DNA of 64,000 nt from Hypholoma sublateritium FD-334 SS-4 (Eukaryota; Basidiomycota; Agaricomycetes; Agaricales; Strophariaceae): the NCBI GenBank assembly GCA_000827495.1, contig KN817526.1, forward strand, positions 310,001-374,000, in the 5' to 3' direction. The position numbers and the translations under genes are program-made. The notes under the pieces were generated by a model. It made no database searches and was not told where the DNA came from. It worked only from the letters and a program-made list of their open reading frames with translations. Positions 51,016 through 62,239 of the stretch are shown here, piece by piece (position 1 is the first letter of the stretch; each line of letters starts with the position of its first letter).

Positions 51016-51943
51016 AGTAAATAATAATGCTCCGCCCGTGCGTCGCCCCGCGCGGCCGGTGCGCGTAGCACCGTCGCGAGACCGGCAGCGCTGGGCGTCG
51101 TGGCGCATCGCGTCGCACGTGCGTGCGCCCCGCGCCGAGCCATGCCAGGCGCGCTGTCGCGGTGTCTCTCCACTCTCTTTGACTCTTGATCCGGACCACG
51201 CCTGACGCTGCCCCGCAGTGCCCATGCTCCGCGCGGTCGGTCGGCCCCAGGCCCGCGTCCGCGTCCCCGCCCCTGGACCGCTAAGCGCGCTCAGCGTAAG
51301 CGCGGGCGCATTGCAGGGCCTCGGCGTCCGGCGCCGTGCCCCGCAGGTGCGTATGTAAGGACATGAGCTTACGTAGTTAATATCCGCCCGGGGGCCATGT
51401 CCGCGTCTCTTCTCTTACACTCTGATGCTGATTCTGATGCCGGGCTGCGCGCGCGCGTCGCGTCGGCACCGTGCAGCGTCGCTCCGTCTGCCGGTGCTCG
51501 GGAGTCGGCGCCGCACAGGGGCACCGCACACGGGCAGCGCAGCCGGGCGGAGCATCGCCATCGCCATCGCCATCGCGCGCCATGTGCCGCGATCCTTGCG
51601 TGCCTGCGCGCAGGGACGCGTACGTACACGCATAACGTACCAGGGTCCAGGGTGCGGTTGCGCGCGCCGGGGCGCCGATGGCGCGTTTCGGTTGATTCAG
51701 CTGTGAGTAAACCAAGAGTAAACCCAAGAAGAACGATAGAATAGACACGCGATAGATAGATAGTACAACGACAGCAGCGCAATGCATGGGGGCGGTATGC
51801 GATAGAATGGGATGAGATGGTATGGTACATATGTATGCAGCGGGCGGGCGGGCGCGGGGGCGCGTTTTGGGTGGTGGTACAGGATGCGGAATGCAACGAC
51901 GGAAGAGGAAAGAGACGGGGGGAAGACAAAAGAGACGGGGGGG
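51016..51943. other. GC-rich island downstream of the NTase-like gene
   Basis: 51,020-51,700 is GC-rich with overlapping long frames on both strands and no domain. A (CATCGC)n-like stretch lies near 51,553. 51,700-51,943 is the 3' flank of the minus-strand gene. Confidence 0.5.
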
Positions 51944-52708
51944 CTACATGCCGTACTTGCGGCGGACGGCGGCCCAGGCGGGTGCGGCGGTGGGGTTGCG
52001 CGCGACGAAGAGGGCCATGTCGGCCTCGGGGACGCGGTTGATGTCGACGCGGTTCCAAAAGCGCACGAGGACGTACGCGATGTCCTGCGCGTCGCGCTCG
52101 GCGCCGCGACTGCTCGCATCAGCCTCCTCTCAACAAATATTGGGGGGAACGCACATGGCCCACGCCTTGAGCTTCGCGCGGATGAACTCGGAGACGGTGA
52201 GGAAGGGCACGCCCTGGACCTGCATGACGGTGGCCGCGTCGAGGTGGCGCGGGCCGGCCTCGCCGGCGGGGAGGATCTCGATCTGCGGGGGTCAGTCGGC
52301 GCAGTGTGGATTGGGGGGGGACGCACGTCGACGGCGGGGATCACGCGGCGGTACGAGACGTGCAGCCTGCGGGCGGGCGCGTGAGCGGGGCCGCGGGCGC
52401 GCGGGGGACGCACCGGTTGGTCCACGGGGAGTGGGTGGCGGTGAAGTCGGGCTCCGCGGCGAGGGCGTCGCGCGCGCGGCGGAACGGGTGCGCGTGCGGC
52501 GGGCCGCCCTCGACGATGCAGAAGATCTCCTGCGGGGCGTCAGCGGGTGGGTGCAGGACGCAGCGGGACGCACATCGGCGAGGGGCGTGCCGGCGAGCGC
52601 GGCGGTGAGGACGCTGCCGTGGAACGCGTGCGGGATGGACTGCGCGGCGAGCGCGGCGGAGAGCGCGGCGGCGGCCTGCAGCAGGCGGCGGGTCTCCTGC
52701 ATCGCCAT
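51944..52708 (-). CDS. Nucleotidyltransferase-like protein lacking the catalytic D-x-D
   Basis: Five exons, 52708-52574, 52529-52414, 52366-52327, 52282-52155 and 52109-51944, give 194 residues; introns are 44-47 nt. After an N-terminal helix (RLLQAAAALSAALAAQSIPHA) comes FHGSVLTAALAG, in the place of the GG/GS motif of MNT-type nucleotidyltransferases. EIFCIVEGG stands where D-x-D is expected, and VDIEILPAG is the third-strand acidic motif. LTVSEFIRAKLKAW is the typical C-terminal helix. The fold assignment is my reading of the pattern. The missing first two aspartates suggest a non-catalytic relative. Codon use is extremely GC-biased, like Mrs2 next door. Its start lies 128 bp from the Mrs2 start in divergent orientation. 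Confidence 0.7.
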
Positions 52709-52836
52709 CGCGGGCTGGGGCTCCCCGCGGGGGGGGCTATATGTACCCGCGCGCCGGCAAGCCCCGAGCCGAGCTGGGCCGCGCCGCCGCCGCCCGCGGG
52801 CGAGCCAGCGTGACGTGACCGCTGACGGCCCTCGCT
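52709..52836. promoter_or_regulatory. Compact divergent promoter, NTase-like / Mrs2
   Basis: Only 128 bp separate the two start codons. A CTATATGTA TATA-like element lies at about 52,737-52,745. The region is GC-rich. Both genes must be driven from it or from within each other's 5' ends. Confidence 0.5.
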
Positions 52837-54374
52837 ATGCTCTGCCAACATGTGCCCCCGCCCAGCGGCAGGCTGCGGCTCAGCCGCCTGCCCCCCCGCC
52901 GCCTCGCGTGGTTCGCCCGCGCGCCCCCGCCGCCCCCGCCGCCGCGCGACGAGCTGCTCGCCAAGGTCATGGCGCGCCCGCCGGCCGACCCGACGCTGCG
53001 CTGCACGGTGCTCGACGCCGCCGGCGCCGTGCGCACGACCGCGGGGCAGTTCACCAAGGCCGACCTCAGCGCCGAGCACCGCCTGCATGTGCGTCCCCCC
53101 ACCCACCCCCACCGCCCCCGCTGACCCACGCAGCCCCGCGACCTGCGCCGCATCGACTCGCGCGTGCCCACGCGCGTGCCCACCATCCTCGTGCGCCGCG
53201 CCGCGTTCCTCATCAACATCCTGCACATCCGCGCGCTCGTCAAGGCCGACGCCGTCGTCCTCTTCGACGCCGCGGGCGACTCGCGCCTGCACTCCGTCTT
53301 CCTCTACCACCTCCAGCACACGCTCGCCGCCCCGCCGCCCGGCGCGCCGCCGTACGAGTTCCGCGCGCTCGAGAGCATCCTGCTCTCCGTCCTCGCCGCG
53401 CTCGAGGCCGAGATGGGCTTCATCCGCACGCTCGTCGGCGGCCTCCTCGCGGAGCTCGACGACACCATCGACCACGACCGCTTCAAGCGCCTGCTGCACT
53501 ACTCGCGCCGCCTCGCCGGGTTCAAGAACCGCGCCGCCCTCGTCGGCGAGGCCATCGACGAGGTCCTCGCCCAGGACGAGGACATGGACGCCATGCACCT
53601 CTCGCACAAGCTCCTCTCGGCGAACGCGCCCCCGTCGCACGACGAGCTCGAGGTCCTCCTCGAGTCCTTCTCGAAGCAGGTCGAGGAGATCGTCAACGAG
53701 GCCGAGGGCCTCGAGCACAACGTACAGGCGACCCAGGAGATCGTCGAGCTCGTCCTTGACGCCAATCGCAATGCCCTCCTCGCCCTCGACCTCAAGGTCT
53801 CCATCCTCACCCTCGGCGTCGGCGCAGGCGCCCTCGTCGCCGGCCTCTTTGGCATGAACGTGCGTTGCCTCTTTCCCTTGCACCGCACGTCCTCACCATT
53901 ACACAGCTCCTGAACCACGCCGAACACGCCCCGCACGGCTTCGCAGCCGTCACCGCCGGCGCGGCCCTCCTCGTCGTCGGCGTCGCGTGGACGGGGCTGC
54001 ACAGGTGCGCTTCCCTTCCCTTTCCGCATCTCCCTTTTTTGCTGACGCCACCCCCCCCCCCACCCCTCTTCCCACACCCACCAACCAACCCACCCACACC
54101 ACACAGGCTCGCCCAGCTGCGCAAAGTCGGCCTCGCCTCGTCCGCCGCCGCGCGGCGCAGCCCGAGCAGGGGGTGGGGCTGGGGCAATAACAACAACTCC
54201 AATTCCAATTCCAACGGCGGCGGCAGCGGTGAAGGAGATAGGGGCGAAGGGGGTGGGGGAAGAGACGGCAAAGGAGATGGGGGAAAGGGCGGAGGAAAGG
54301 GAGGAGGCAAGGGCCCCGCGCGCGCGTGGCTCCCGCTGCCGCTGCGCGGGCGCAGTCAGGGGGGGTGGTCGTAG
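52837..54374 (+). CDS. MRS2: Mitochondrial-type Mg2+ channel, Mrs2/CorA family
   Basis: Four exons, 52837-53088, 53134-53859, 53907-54004 and 54107-54374, give 447 residues. The first ~30 residues are rich in Arg and Leu with no acid, a likely mitochondrial targeting peptide. Family motifs are PRDLRRIDSRVPTRVPTILV, LINILHIRALVKAD, VLFD, FRALESILLSVL, the helix LDDTIDHDRFKRLLHYSRRL, then transmembrane helix 1 (VSILTLGVGAGALVAGLF) ending in the signature GMN (324-326), a short acidic loop (NHAEHAPHGF) and transmembrane helix 2 (VTAGAALLVVGVAWTGL). It forms the pentameric Mg2+ channel of the inner mitochondrial membrane. The C-terminal ~85 residues are a Gly/Asn/Ser/Lys-rich tail. Intron 3 is C-rich and 102 nt long. 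Confidence 0.94.
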
Positions 54375-57300
54375 GGATTTTTTTGGTTTTGGTGGGGGGG
54401 AGGAGGAGGAGGAGTTGGGAGAGGAAGGGGAGTGGATAGGAAGAGGGGGAGGGGAGGAGAAGAGGAAGAGGGCGGATGAGGAGAAGATAATCTTGGACGC
54501 GAATCTTGGAAAGAATCTTGGAAGGAAACTTGGAACCACAGAGGACGCAGCAGGCGCGCATCGCACTACGTCGCACCGCCCACCCGCAGACGACGAAGCT
54601 CAGCTCAGCTCAGCTCGAGAAAGCAGGGCGGACCCCCGCCTCATGCAACCCACCGCTCACAGCTCAGCAAAACCCACCTCAAACTCAAAACCGCGCCCGC
54701 CCAGCACAAACCGAGGAAGACGCATATAGACTATTGTATCAAGTACCCCTGCTGCACATACACAATCACTTTTGGATATATCTCGCCACATCGCAACCAC
54801 CGATACGCGTGTGCGCGCGAGAGGCGTGTGCGAGTATGGGCTTCTAGGGTGCGGCTTGCAACCAGCTGCATGGAGAGCCCACTGTCGTGCGGATTTATGT
54901 GCACAGGCGCTCGAATAATATTCATATTTAATTGAGCGCGCAGGTCGTGCGCTGATGTCTCCGCCGTCTTCATTCCGGTGGCCCATCCGGCATTCGACAA
55001 GCTGCGCGTGTGAGCACGTCGCGTTGTCGCGTTGTCCGTCTCAGGCTCGGTGCGCGTTAGCGACTCGGGGGGGAGCGTGCCTACCCGCCCCGCACCGAAG
55101 CGCAATGTCAAAATGTCCGATTCGCCCCCCGCGGCACCCTGCCCAGCCGCAACGCCTGCGGCGTGCTGCAGGGCATTTACGTGTTGCATCGCCTCGGCAC
55201 TCTGGGGTACCTGCGCACCGATCGAGCGATGTACGTACGAATGCGCGCCGCTCGGGGGCGTGTGGGCATGAATGCCGTCGTCGTGCAAGCGTGCGTGCTG
55301 CCGCGTGGCCAGGCCAGGCAGGAGGGTGCGGCCCAGCTCAGCGCCGGCGCCACGCCGACAGAGAACGCCAACGCCACGCCGCACAGCGGGGCGCCGCCGG
55401 TGGCGCTCCCGATGACAGAAAATGTCATGCCGGCAGCGACGCGACGCGACGTCGCACACCGCGCACAGCGGCCCGCACGACACCGCCGCCCCAGCGCGCG
55501 TACTTACACTCTTGTAGCGCGCCTTGAGCATAGGCTCACCCACGCACACGACCAAGCGCACGAGGCACCGGCCGGGCGGCGTGACGGGGGCACGCCCGCA
55601 ATCCGAGCCGCCGCGCAAACAGCGCTCGCGCGGTTCGCGACGCCGCCCGGTGGGTGCCTGCCTGCCTGCCTGCCCCCAGCCTGCTTCTGCAGCTTCCCTG
55701 CTTCCCTGCCTACCGCCTGCCCAGCGCGTGGCACGGTACCCCGCCGCAGGCAGGATGTGGGGCCGATCGATCGTCTGGGTGGGGCGCGGCGCAGGGCCCC
55801 GGTTTCGACGACGCGCACGGGAGAAGCGATCGCCTGCGCGAATGAATGAAATCAATGAACTCGGCCGCAGCTCACGAAGCGCCTATTGCGCGTGTACCGC
55901 CCCCTCCTCGCCGCCGTCGCCGCCTTCCACGGAGACTGGACCGGCCCCGGCCCCGCCGTAACGCGTCCGCCCGTACGTATACACCATGTATCTGTCCGTG
56001 CGCGCCGAAAATAAGCAGGCGAGCCAGCCCGCGCGTGGCCCGCGCGCCTGCGCGCCCCGCACGTCCACACCGCACCCGAATCGGGCAATCTGCACCCTGA
56101 TTGCACGCCGAAATCCGAATCGGCGCTCCGCGCAGGCGCGAGATCGTCACCGCGCGCAGCCGATAATCACACTAGCGCGCGCCTGCCGGGCGATGTCCGT
56201 GGAAGAAGCCGCAGCCGCGCCTGCTGCCCCGCGCCCGATATAGCCGCCCGATCGCGATTCGCGATGCACCGGGGGTGTGCACGTCGAGGCGCACGCGCCC
56301 CGCGTGCGCAGGCCCATACAATCAGGGATCGGGGCATGACATAGTGCGCGCCGGGCGTCATGTGGCGGCTGCCTGACATCGGAGGAATCGCCCGCGTCGG
56401 GCGACATATCCGCTGGTTGTGGGGAGGATTGTATACAAGAATTCCCCGTGCATCTATATGTTTTGAAGCCAGTCGTACGAGTGGTTCCCAGCATCGATCG
56501 AACCTGCCACTGGACGCGGAAGACCGCAGCGATAGCCAGGCCCGGCGAACTGCAAAGAAAGGTGCCATCCGGATCAGCAATGCAGTAACATGCATAACAC
56601 CGCTCACGCGTATTGATTGTGGTGAATCCTGGTCGTCAGCAGCACCATTCATAATTCCACTGCTTACTTCGTTTGACTCGCAGAAGTAGCACGAGTCCCC
56701 CGACTCCCAGGCCTTGCAGAGCTACGCGGCGCGGTCCCTCGGCTACGCGAGGGTGGCGTCGAAGGCGTGCGCATCGATTAATAGCCAAGCTTTTTGGGGT
56801 CTGGGGAATACAGACACGCGTCTGGGGGGCCTGGGGTAGCAATCAAACGAAGCAAACTGCCGATATGTCAAATTGAATAACACAGCGCCCCGGCCAATGC
56901 AGCTCTTCACATGCCCGCTGCACGCGGCGCAGGATGCACGGCGCCGGGGCATGAGAAATGGGGGCAATATAGGCATCCATCTATGCAGCGCGAACCAGCC
57001 CCCACGAGAAGGGCGCCGCGAGTGTCCCCAATGCGTGCTGTGTGCGTGCCGCCTGCCCCGCGATCTCAGAAGGCGTCGTGGACACATGACGTTGATCGGC
57101 GTATTCTTTCTGGCTCATATGCCGTGGATTTGACCGTGCACGAGCAGATAAGGCGAAGGGCGCGCTGGATAAGGAAGGGGGACGCCTCGAGATAACGGCA
57201 CACAGCAACCGGGGCTGCGCGTCGGCTTATCAGATGCAGGCGTAAGGAACCCGGAGGTGCTGAGGCATATAACGGCGTGCGAGAAAGACGCGCATCGCCA

Positions 57301-58577
57301 GATAAATCATTGCGGAGGTCCTGCACCTCGTCAGCTGCCCGCCAGCGCGCGTCGGCGGCGGTAGCAGCGCCCAGGCTCGTCCGCTGCGAGCGGCCACGTC
57401 GCACGCCGGCAGCCACGCTGTCTTCCAGCGATTCGCGAGGCGGTGTAGGACGGCGTGTAGACCGTGCGAGCGCTACCTGCCCACAGCTGTCTTCGAGGCC
57501 GCGCTTGTGGATGCTCGCCAATCCAGAGAAGGCGCCGTGGATACATGTCGTCAGCTGGTCTGTTCTTTCCGGTTCGTGTACGCTTGATGTGCCCGTGGAC
57601 GAGCGGATAAGGCAAGGACCACGCTGGATAAGGAAGTGGCGAGCCTCGAGATAACGGCACACAACTACCGGAGTTGCGAGACGGGCTTCATATCAAGTCA
57701 TAAGAGTCCAGTAAGACGTTTGAAGTCCGAAAAATGCGCATATAAGGAGCCGCAGGCACGACGCGCATCTGAGGCGTCCCCAAAGTTTGGCGCCACAGTA
57801 GGCGCCCGCGTCCGCCAGCGAGCACCCCCTTCCCCCAGTCCGCAGAGCAAGTCGACGGCGCACCAGCCGCCCGGGTTCCTCTGTAATCATCGTCCAGACC
57901 CACCGCGAGTGCCCAGTCGGCTGCAGCGTAATTCGAGTAGCCACGCGTCGGTTTCGAAGGTGGTTTGCGGGGCGACCGTGCGAGCGCTGGCCCATGGCCG
58001 CACCCCCCACCGGCCCAAATCTGCCAGCGAAAGATGCCGCCCGAATCGTGCACGTACAGCACGGAAGCCTGGCGCAGGAGAAGATGGAGTCAGCCTGAGA
58101 GGGAGATGGTGGTCACCCGCACGCTCGAGCCCGGCGGTGCGGCTTCGGGTCCTCGGGATTTGCCCGACGGCTATACATATGTTGGCGCTTGGTTGGCGCG
58201 ATAAGGACAGTGCGCTGCGGCAAACAAAGAAATTTTTACGCCGGTACGTCAAGGAGATAAGCACTAATTACGTTCTGGGCAGGGAGAAAGTCTGTAACTT
58301 TAATTTATAGAGCGCCGAGATAGCCCATCAAGGTCTTCAAAGCCTGGCCAGCGCAAGAGTGGTATTTACGGTGCAGACTGTATGCTCATTTCGACAGTGC
58401 GCGCTGTTCATTTAGAGAATGAAATTAATTCAAGAACGAATGGAAGAGATTGCAGGCCTGGGTGAGAAGGTCTTTATTGGCTCCATCCTCAAGATACCGA
58501 AAGCAAATTGCTGATTGTGTGAATACGAAGACGTTACACACCATAGCTTGAGAATCGAGGGTGGAGTAAGAGGATCT
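54375..58577. other. GC-rich, repeat-bearing gene desert
   Basis: No supported gene. 54,380-54,540 is a purine-rich GGA/GGAG tract. 54,900-58,200 is GC-rich with long overlapping frames on both strands (up to 374 codons) of Arg/Ala/Pro/Thr-rich composition and no domain. 57,060-58,010 carries the tandem repeat listed separately. 58,220-58,577 is AT-richer and featureless. Confidence 0.55.
57060..58010. repeat. Tandem repeat of about 460 bp, two copies
   Basis: A block with AGAAGGCGTCGTGGACACATG, a GTGCACGAGCAGATAAGGC segment, CGCTGGATAAGGAAG and CCTCGAGATAACGGCACACA ends near 57,200. It recurs near 57,525-57,665 as AGAAGGCGCCGTGGATACATG, GTGGACGAGCGGATAAGGC, CGCTGGATAAGGAAG and CCTCGAGATAACGGCACACA. 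Later markers such as CCGTGCGAGCGCT appear at about 57,464 and 57,977. No frame is conserved. Confidence 0.8.
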
Positions 58578-59230
58578 TACAGTCGAAACCCTCATAACCC
58601 ATACCTTTCCGTGGATGGCCCGAGCTATGGGTTATGAGGGGTTATGGGTTAGGTGAGGTAGGTTAAAAATAGATTTCAAAAAACGAGAAAAACATTATGC
58701 GAAATATTATAAGCTATGGATGTCAAACACCATAGAAGAAGATTACTTTGCTACATAAGCCTACAGTACGTTGACTGGGTTATATACTGAGTCATCAATG
58801 TATTATCCGCCTTTTTCCAAGACAGTCTTCAGCACATTTGCATTGGGTTCACCGCCGACGATGTCAAGGCGGAGTTGAACTTTGCCTCTGGTGGTGTAGA
58901 ATTAAGGCAAAATATGACAAATTTGTTTCTACACGGTCGTGTCAAGGCGCAGTTTAGTCCATTTGTAGCGGAATCATAGGGCGAATATGTTGCATCAGCG
59001 TGAATAGCAACCGTTGTANCAAAAATNAGCCAGTATCTACTATTTAAGCCTAAATTTAGTGTCTAAAACCTATGGGTTTTTCCTTCCGGGGGGTATGGGG
59101 TATGGGTTATTGCGGACTTATGGGTTATGGGTTGCAAATCCCCGCCCACCGACTTGGTGGATCGATTTTTCTATGGGTTATGAGGGGTTATGGGTTATCA
59201 GAGGTATGGGTTATGAGGGTTTCGACTGTA
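58578..59230. mobile_element. Mariner-like MITE with perfect 30-bp inverted termini
   Basis: The element at 58,580-59,228 begins CAGTCGAAACCCTCATAACC and ends with the exact complement, GGTTATGAGGGTTTCGACTG. It is flanked by TA on both sides. The inverted identity extends 30 bp including flanking TTA/TAA. CAGT termini with TA duplications are typical of Tc1/mariner elements. Inside are subterminal arrays of TATGGGTTATGAGGGGTTAT-type repeats in both orientations. No transposase frame is present in the 649 bp, so it is non-autonomous. Two undetermined bases lie inside (59,019 and 59,027). Confidence 0.88.
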
Positions 59231-59682
59231 ATTGCTTTCTCTTGTGACGCTCCGAGATAAGCTATCTAGGTTGCGAAATGCGAGAGATTTAACGCGTCTT
59301 CGCAGTATTTACGGTACTGAATTAAATGGCGCTTCGCACCGCTAGCGTGTATTCTTCCCTGATTATCAGTGGAGATCGAGAAAGAGCTCAAACTTGGTCA
59401 GTCTTCATCAGGTCTTCATTGCCCCCTCTCAGAATAGCCAGAGAAGACCAAACCGAGCAGAAAGCCTCACGCGTTACATAAAAAGTAAAATAGCGCTATG
59501 TGAACCATTGAAATCATGGAAGACATACCGGATCACACCTTCAACATAAAATAAGAAAACGAAACCATTAGAGGTATAATGTGTGGAGGGAACATTGCAT
59601 CGGCTTCTCCAAATCCTAGATTTTCTGCGGTATAACCGCCCTAAATGTTTTACAAATGATACAGCGATCGCCCCTCACCCGC
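59231..59682. other. Intergenic, no supported gene
   Basis: About 450 bp of neutral composition between the MITE and the 3' end of the membrane-protein gene. No notable frame. Confidence 0.5.
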
Positions 59683-61034
59683 TCATGGCATCCACAACCC
59701 ACTCGGCACCGAGCCCTGCTCCTGCAAAAACTTAACCGCCGTTTTCGCGCTCGACAGCAGCTGTCCCTCGGGACGCACGACCGTCTCGCCCTCTTTCACC
59801 TCCGGCTCGACGCTGAGCCCCGCAGCCGATAGCACCGCGCGCATGCTCGCGTCGTCGCGCAGCGCACGCCCCTCGTGCGCCTCCGCTGCCCACCACCGCG
59901 ACACGCGCTCGTGCGGCGCTGGGCTAGTGCTTTCTGTGCTCGTGGTGCTCGTGCTCGTGGCGCTCGACTGCAGCCGCATTACCGCGGCATTCGCGTACTT
60001 GAACAGGTGCAGCGCCGGCACGAGGTGCGAGAGCGTCTGCAGCGCGAGCGTCGAGGCGGAGAGGAGAGTCGCGTCGTCCGGGAGCGTCACCTTCTGCCCC
60101 TGGATGACGTATTGCGCAGGCGGCAGGCCTGAGCCACCGTGCGCTGGTGGCGCAGGGAAAAGTGGGCCAATGACGGGTAAGCGGTGCAGTCCGAGCCAGG
60201 GGAGGGCAACGAGTAGGAGAGGGAGGGCGAAGAAAAGGGCGTGGCGCAGTTGGACGAAGAGGTCGTGCCACTGTTTATTTGTTAGCGTGCGCGTGGGGAA
60301 TATCGCATTAAACGCACCATTATTGTACTGATATCCGGAGAGGAGCTAGTCGGAAGATGGGCCTCAGCGGTGAGTGTCCAGTAGGCTTCGGTCATGAGAG
60401 CCACGAGGAGAGCGCCGAGTCCGAGCGGTCGGTACCGCTCTGACGTTGATTTTGGGAGAGTCAAGAGCTATCCTTTCATCAGATAAATATATTTCTCGAC
60501 CTCCAAATAAATGAAGCGCACCCCAACAAATGCAATCTCACGCACGTACTCCAACAGGGGACCGGGGAACGCGTATAGCGCAAAATCTCCGTATGAATGG
60601 CAGTACGAACACGTCGTGAGGACGTTATGTCCAAACCTATATTGCTTTAGCCCAGAAAGATCAAATGGCCGGATCACCTACCTAACATAAAGCAGCCGCA
60701 GGTCTGACAGCCCCAGGCGCTTCAACAGCAGCAGCAAATGTGCCGGTATATTCTGCTCCCCGCCATAAGTCTCAGCAACCTTCGCACGTAGGTGCTCTGG
60801 CGCGGCACCCAGCCCAAATCCGAAGACTCTGAAGATGTTTTGCGGAGGAGAAACGAGGATTTCGTAGAGCATGTAGAGCGTGTGGGAGAGTAAGAGGGTT
60901 GAGATGGCTTGTTCAGTCCGCGTCTTGGTGGGGCGGTCGGTCGAGAATGGCTTGAAGGTTTGGTACAACCACGGTGTGACAATCACCAGACATAGCGCGG
61001 CGTACGTATCCACTGAGAGTTGCGGGACCTCCAT
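59683..61034 (-). CDS. Conserved fungal multi-pass membrane protein of unknown function
   Basis: Four exons, 61034-60682, 60636-60522, 60467-60318 and 60270-59683, give 401 residues; introns are 45-54 nt. Hydrophobic segments: about residues 12-28 (LCLVIVTPWLYQTF), 44-62 (ISTLLLSHTLYMLYEIL), 165-185 (LGALLVALMTEAYWTL) and 215-235 (ALFFALPLLLVALPWLGL). A C-x-x-C pair is at C127/C130 within RFGHNVLTTCSYCHSYGDF, followed by LLEYVREIAFVG. I recall a conserved fungal family with this Phe-Gly...C-x-x-C...EY pattern, but no function is known to me. The C-terminal ~110 residues are a soluble Ser/Ala-rich domain ending LQEQGSVPSGLWMP. The C-x-x-C might bind metal or be redox active; that is inference only. 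Confidence 0.78.
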
Positions 61035-61270
61035 TGTCGACGCGATGGCGTGAAAGACGCCCTTGAAGTTCCACGTCGTCGCCAGAAAGTTGGTGTTCTG
61101 TCAAACGACACTAGGGCCGATTTAGGATAAAGTGCTCTACAGCTGTCACGTGGCGATCTCAGCTCTTTCGACCCTTTCATGCGACCCGCTGTAAGTAATC
61201 GATTAATCTGGCATGTTCTCGCAATGTTCTTGTTCTCGTTTAGCATTGGGAAAATCATGGATTCAATGAA

Positions 61271-62239
61271 TCAATTACTGTAGGAATCCTTTGCGTCAAC
61301 CAGGGCCTCCCAAGATCCTAAATCAATAATCTCCGGCAGATGATCCCAGAACTGCTCTCCCGAAGCATAACACTCCGCATTTATAGCTTTCACGCATTCT
61401 TCGCAGAATATTTCGGGTAGCGTTCGCAACAGCCTCCAAATACCGAGGTCCCGGATCAGTCCTTGGGCGAGCGTACATATAGCGACAGATAAACAGGACG
61501 CTGGCGGCAGTGGCCTCCAAATCCAGCCCGAGTGAAGGGCCATCTTTGAAATACAATTCTCGCGATCAATGATGTATTTTTGCTGGATTAATGGAGCGAA
61601 GGATTTCCAAGGGGAAAGGGCCAAGATGCTGTCGAGGGAAGCGGGCATGAGGAGAAAGTTGACAGCTGGTAATACCCATGGTATATCGATGGCTACGGCA
61701 AGTTCCAGCAGAGTAAAAAAGCCCAAATTATACCCCGTGTTCACCAACTTCCACATGTCGTCCCATTTAGTTGGCAACAACACATTGAGATGGGCTACTG
61801 CACGACGCTTGAGGAAAATGACGTCGTATTTTTCCGCGAGATGAAGGATGGATATAGTAACAGCTGTAGGGTGAACTGACGGAGGAGACTCGAAATAGCT
61901 GAAGCAAATTTGAAATATGATCAGTACCAGCTTATGTAGCCCGCAGATCATGGATGGTTGACCTCACCTCGCATCAAAAATCGCCAAGAAAAAGCGGTGT
62001 ACATCTATTGCATCATCAGGGAGGCAGATATATGTGTATGAGTCGTCTTTGGTCACGACATTGACTCCTTTCCCGCGACCCGGGTGGGGAATCGCGAACA
62101 TGTCGCCGAATATGGTGGATCTTGCGGAGAGAATACTGCGATGAACGCGAAAGAGTTTTGCGCCTGCTTGGAGCACGACATCGGCGTCAGTGAACCAGAG
62201 CTCCGGTACTTTCTCCGTGACAGGGGGTGGATTGTTCAT
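61271..62239 (-). CDS. BTB/POZ domain protein, copy 1
   Basis: Two exons, 62239-61968 and 61898-61271 with a 69-nt intron, give 299 residues. The BTB core is clear: ELWFTDADVVLQAGAKLFRV, HRSILSARSTIFGDMF, a variable loop, then ICLPDDAIDVHRFFLAIFDA and, after the intron, ISILHLAEKYDVIFLKRRAV. The remaining ~150 residues form the usual C-terminal helical extension of mushroom BTB proteins (LLELAVAIDIPWVLPAVNFLL) with paired cysteines (EIFCEECVKAI). BTB domains mediate dimerisation and can recruit Cul3 ubiquitin ligase; mushroom genomes carry many such genes with unknown targets. It is a tandem paralogue of the next gene with the same exon structure. Confidence 0.92.

Noticed and set aside
51822..53759. 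645-codon plus-strand frame across the NTase-like and Mrs2 genes
   Set aside because: It is a shadow of the GC-rich coding exons of those two genes, which carry the recognisable motifs in other frames.
52540..53883. 447-codon minus-strand frame opposite Mrs2
   Set aside because: Antisense shadow of the GC-biased Mrs2 exon 2; Mrs2 motifs and the GMN signature are on the plus strand.
54731..55855. 374-codon minus-strand frame and 228-codon plus-strand frame
   Set aside because: Overlapping frames in GC-rich DNA without domains; explained by lack of stop codons at high GC.
58590..59225. GGGTTAT-rich arrays as a telomere or interstitial telomeric repeat
   Set aside because: The arrays sit inside an element with perfect inverted termini and TA flanks, and the unit is not TTAGGG.
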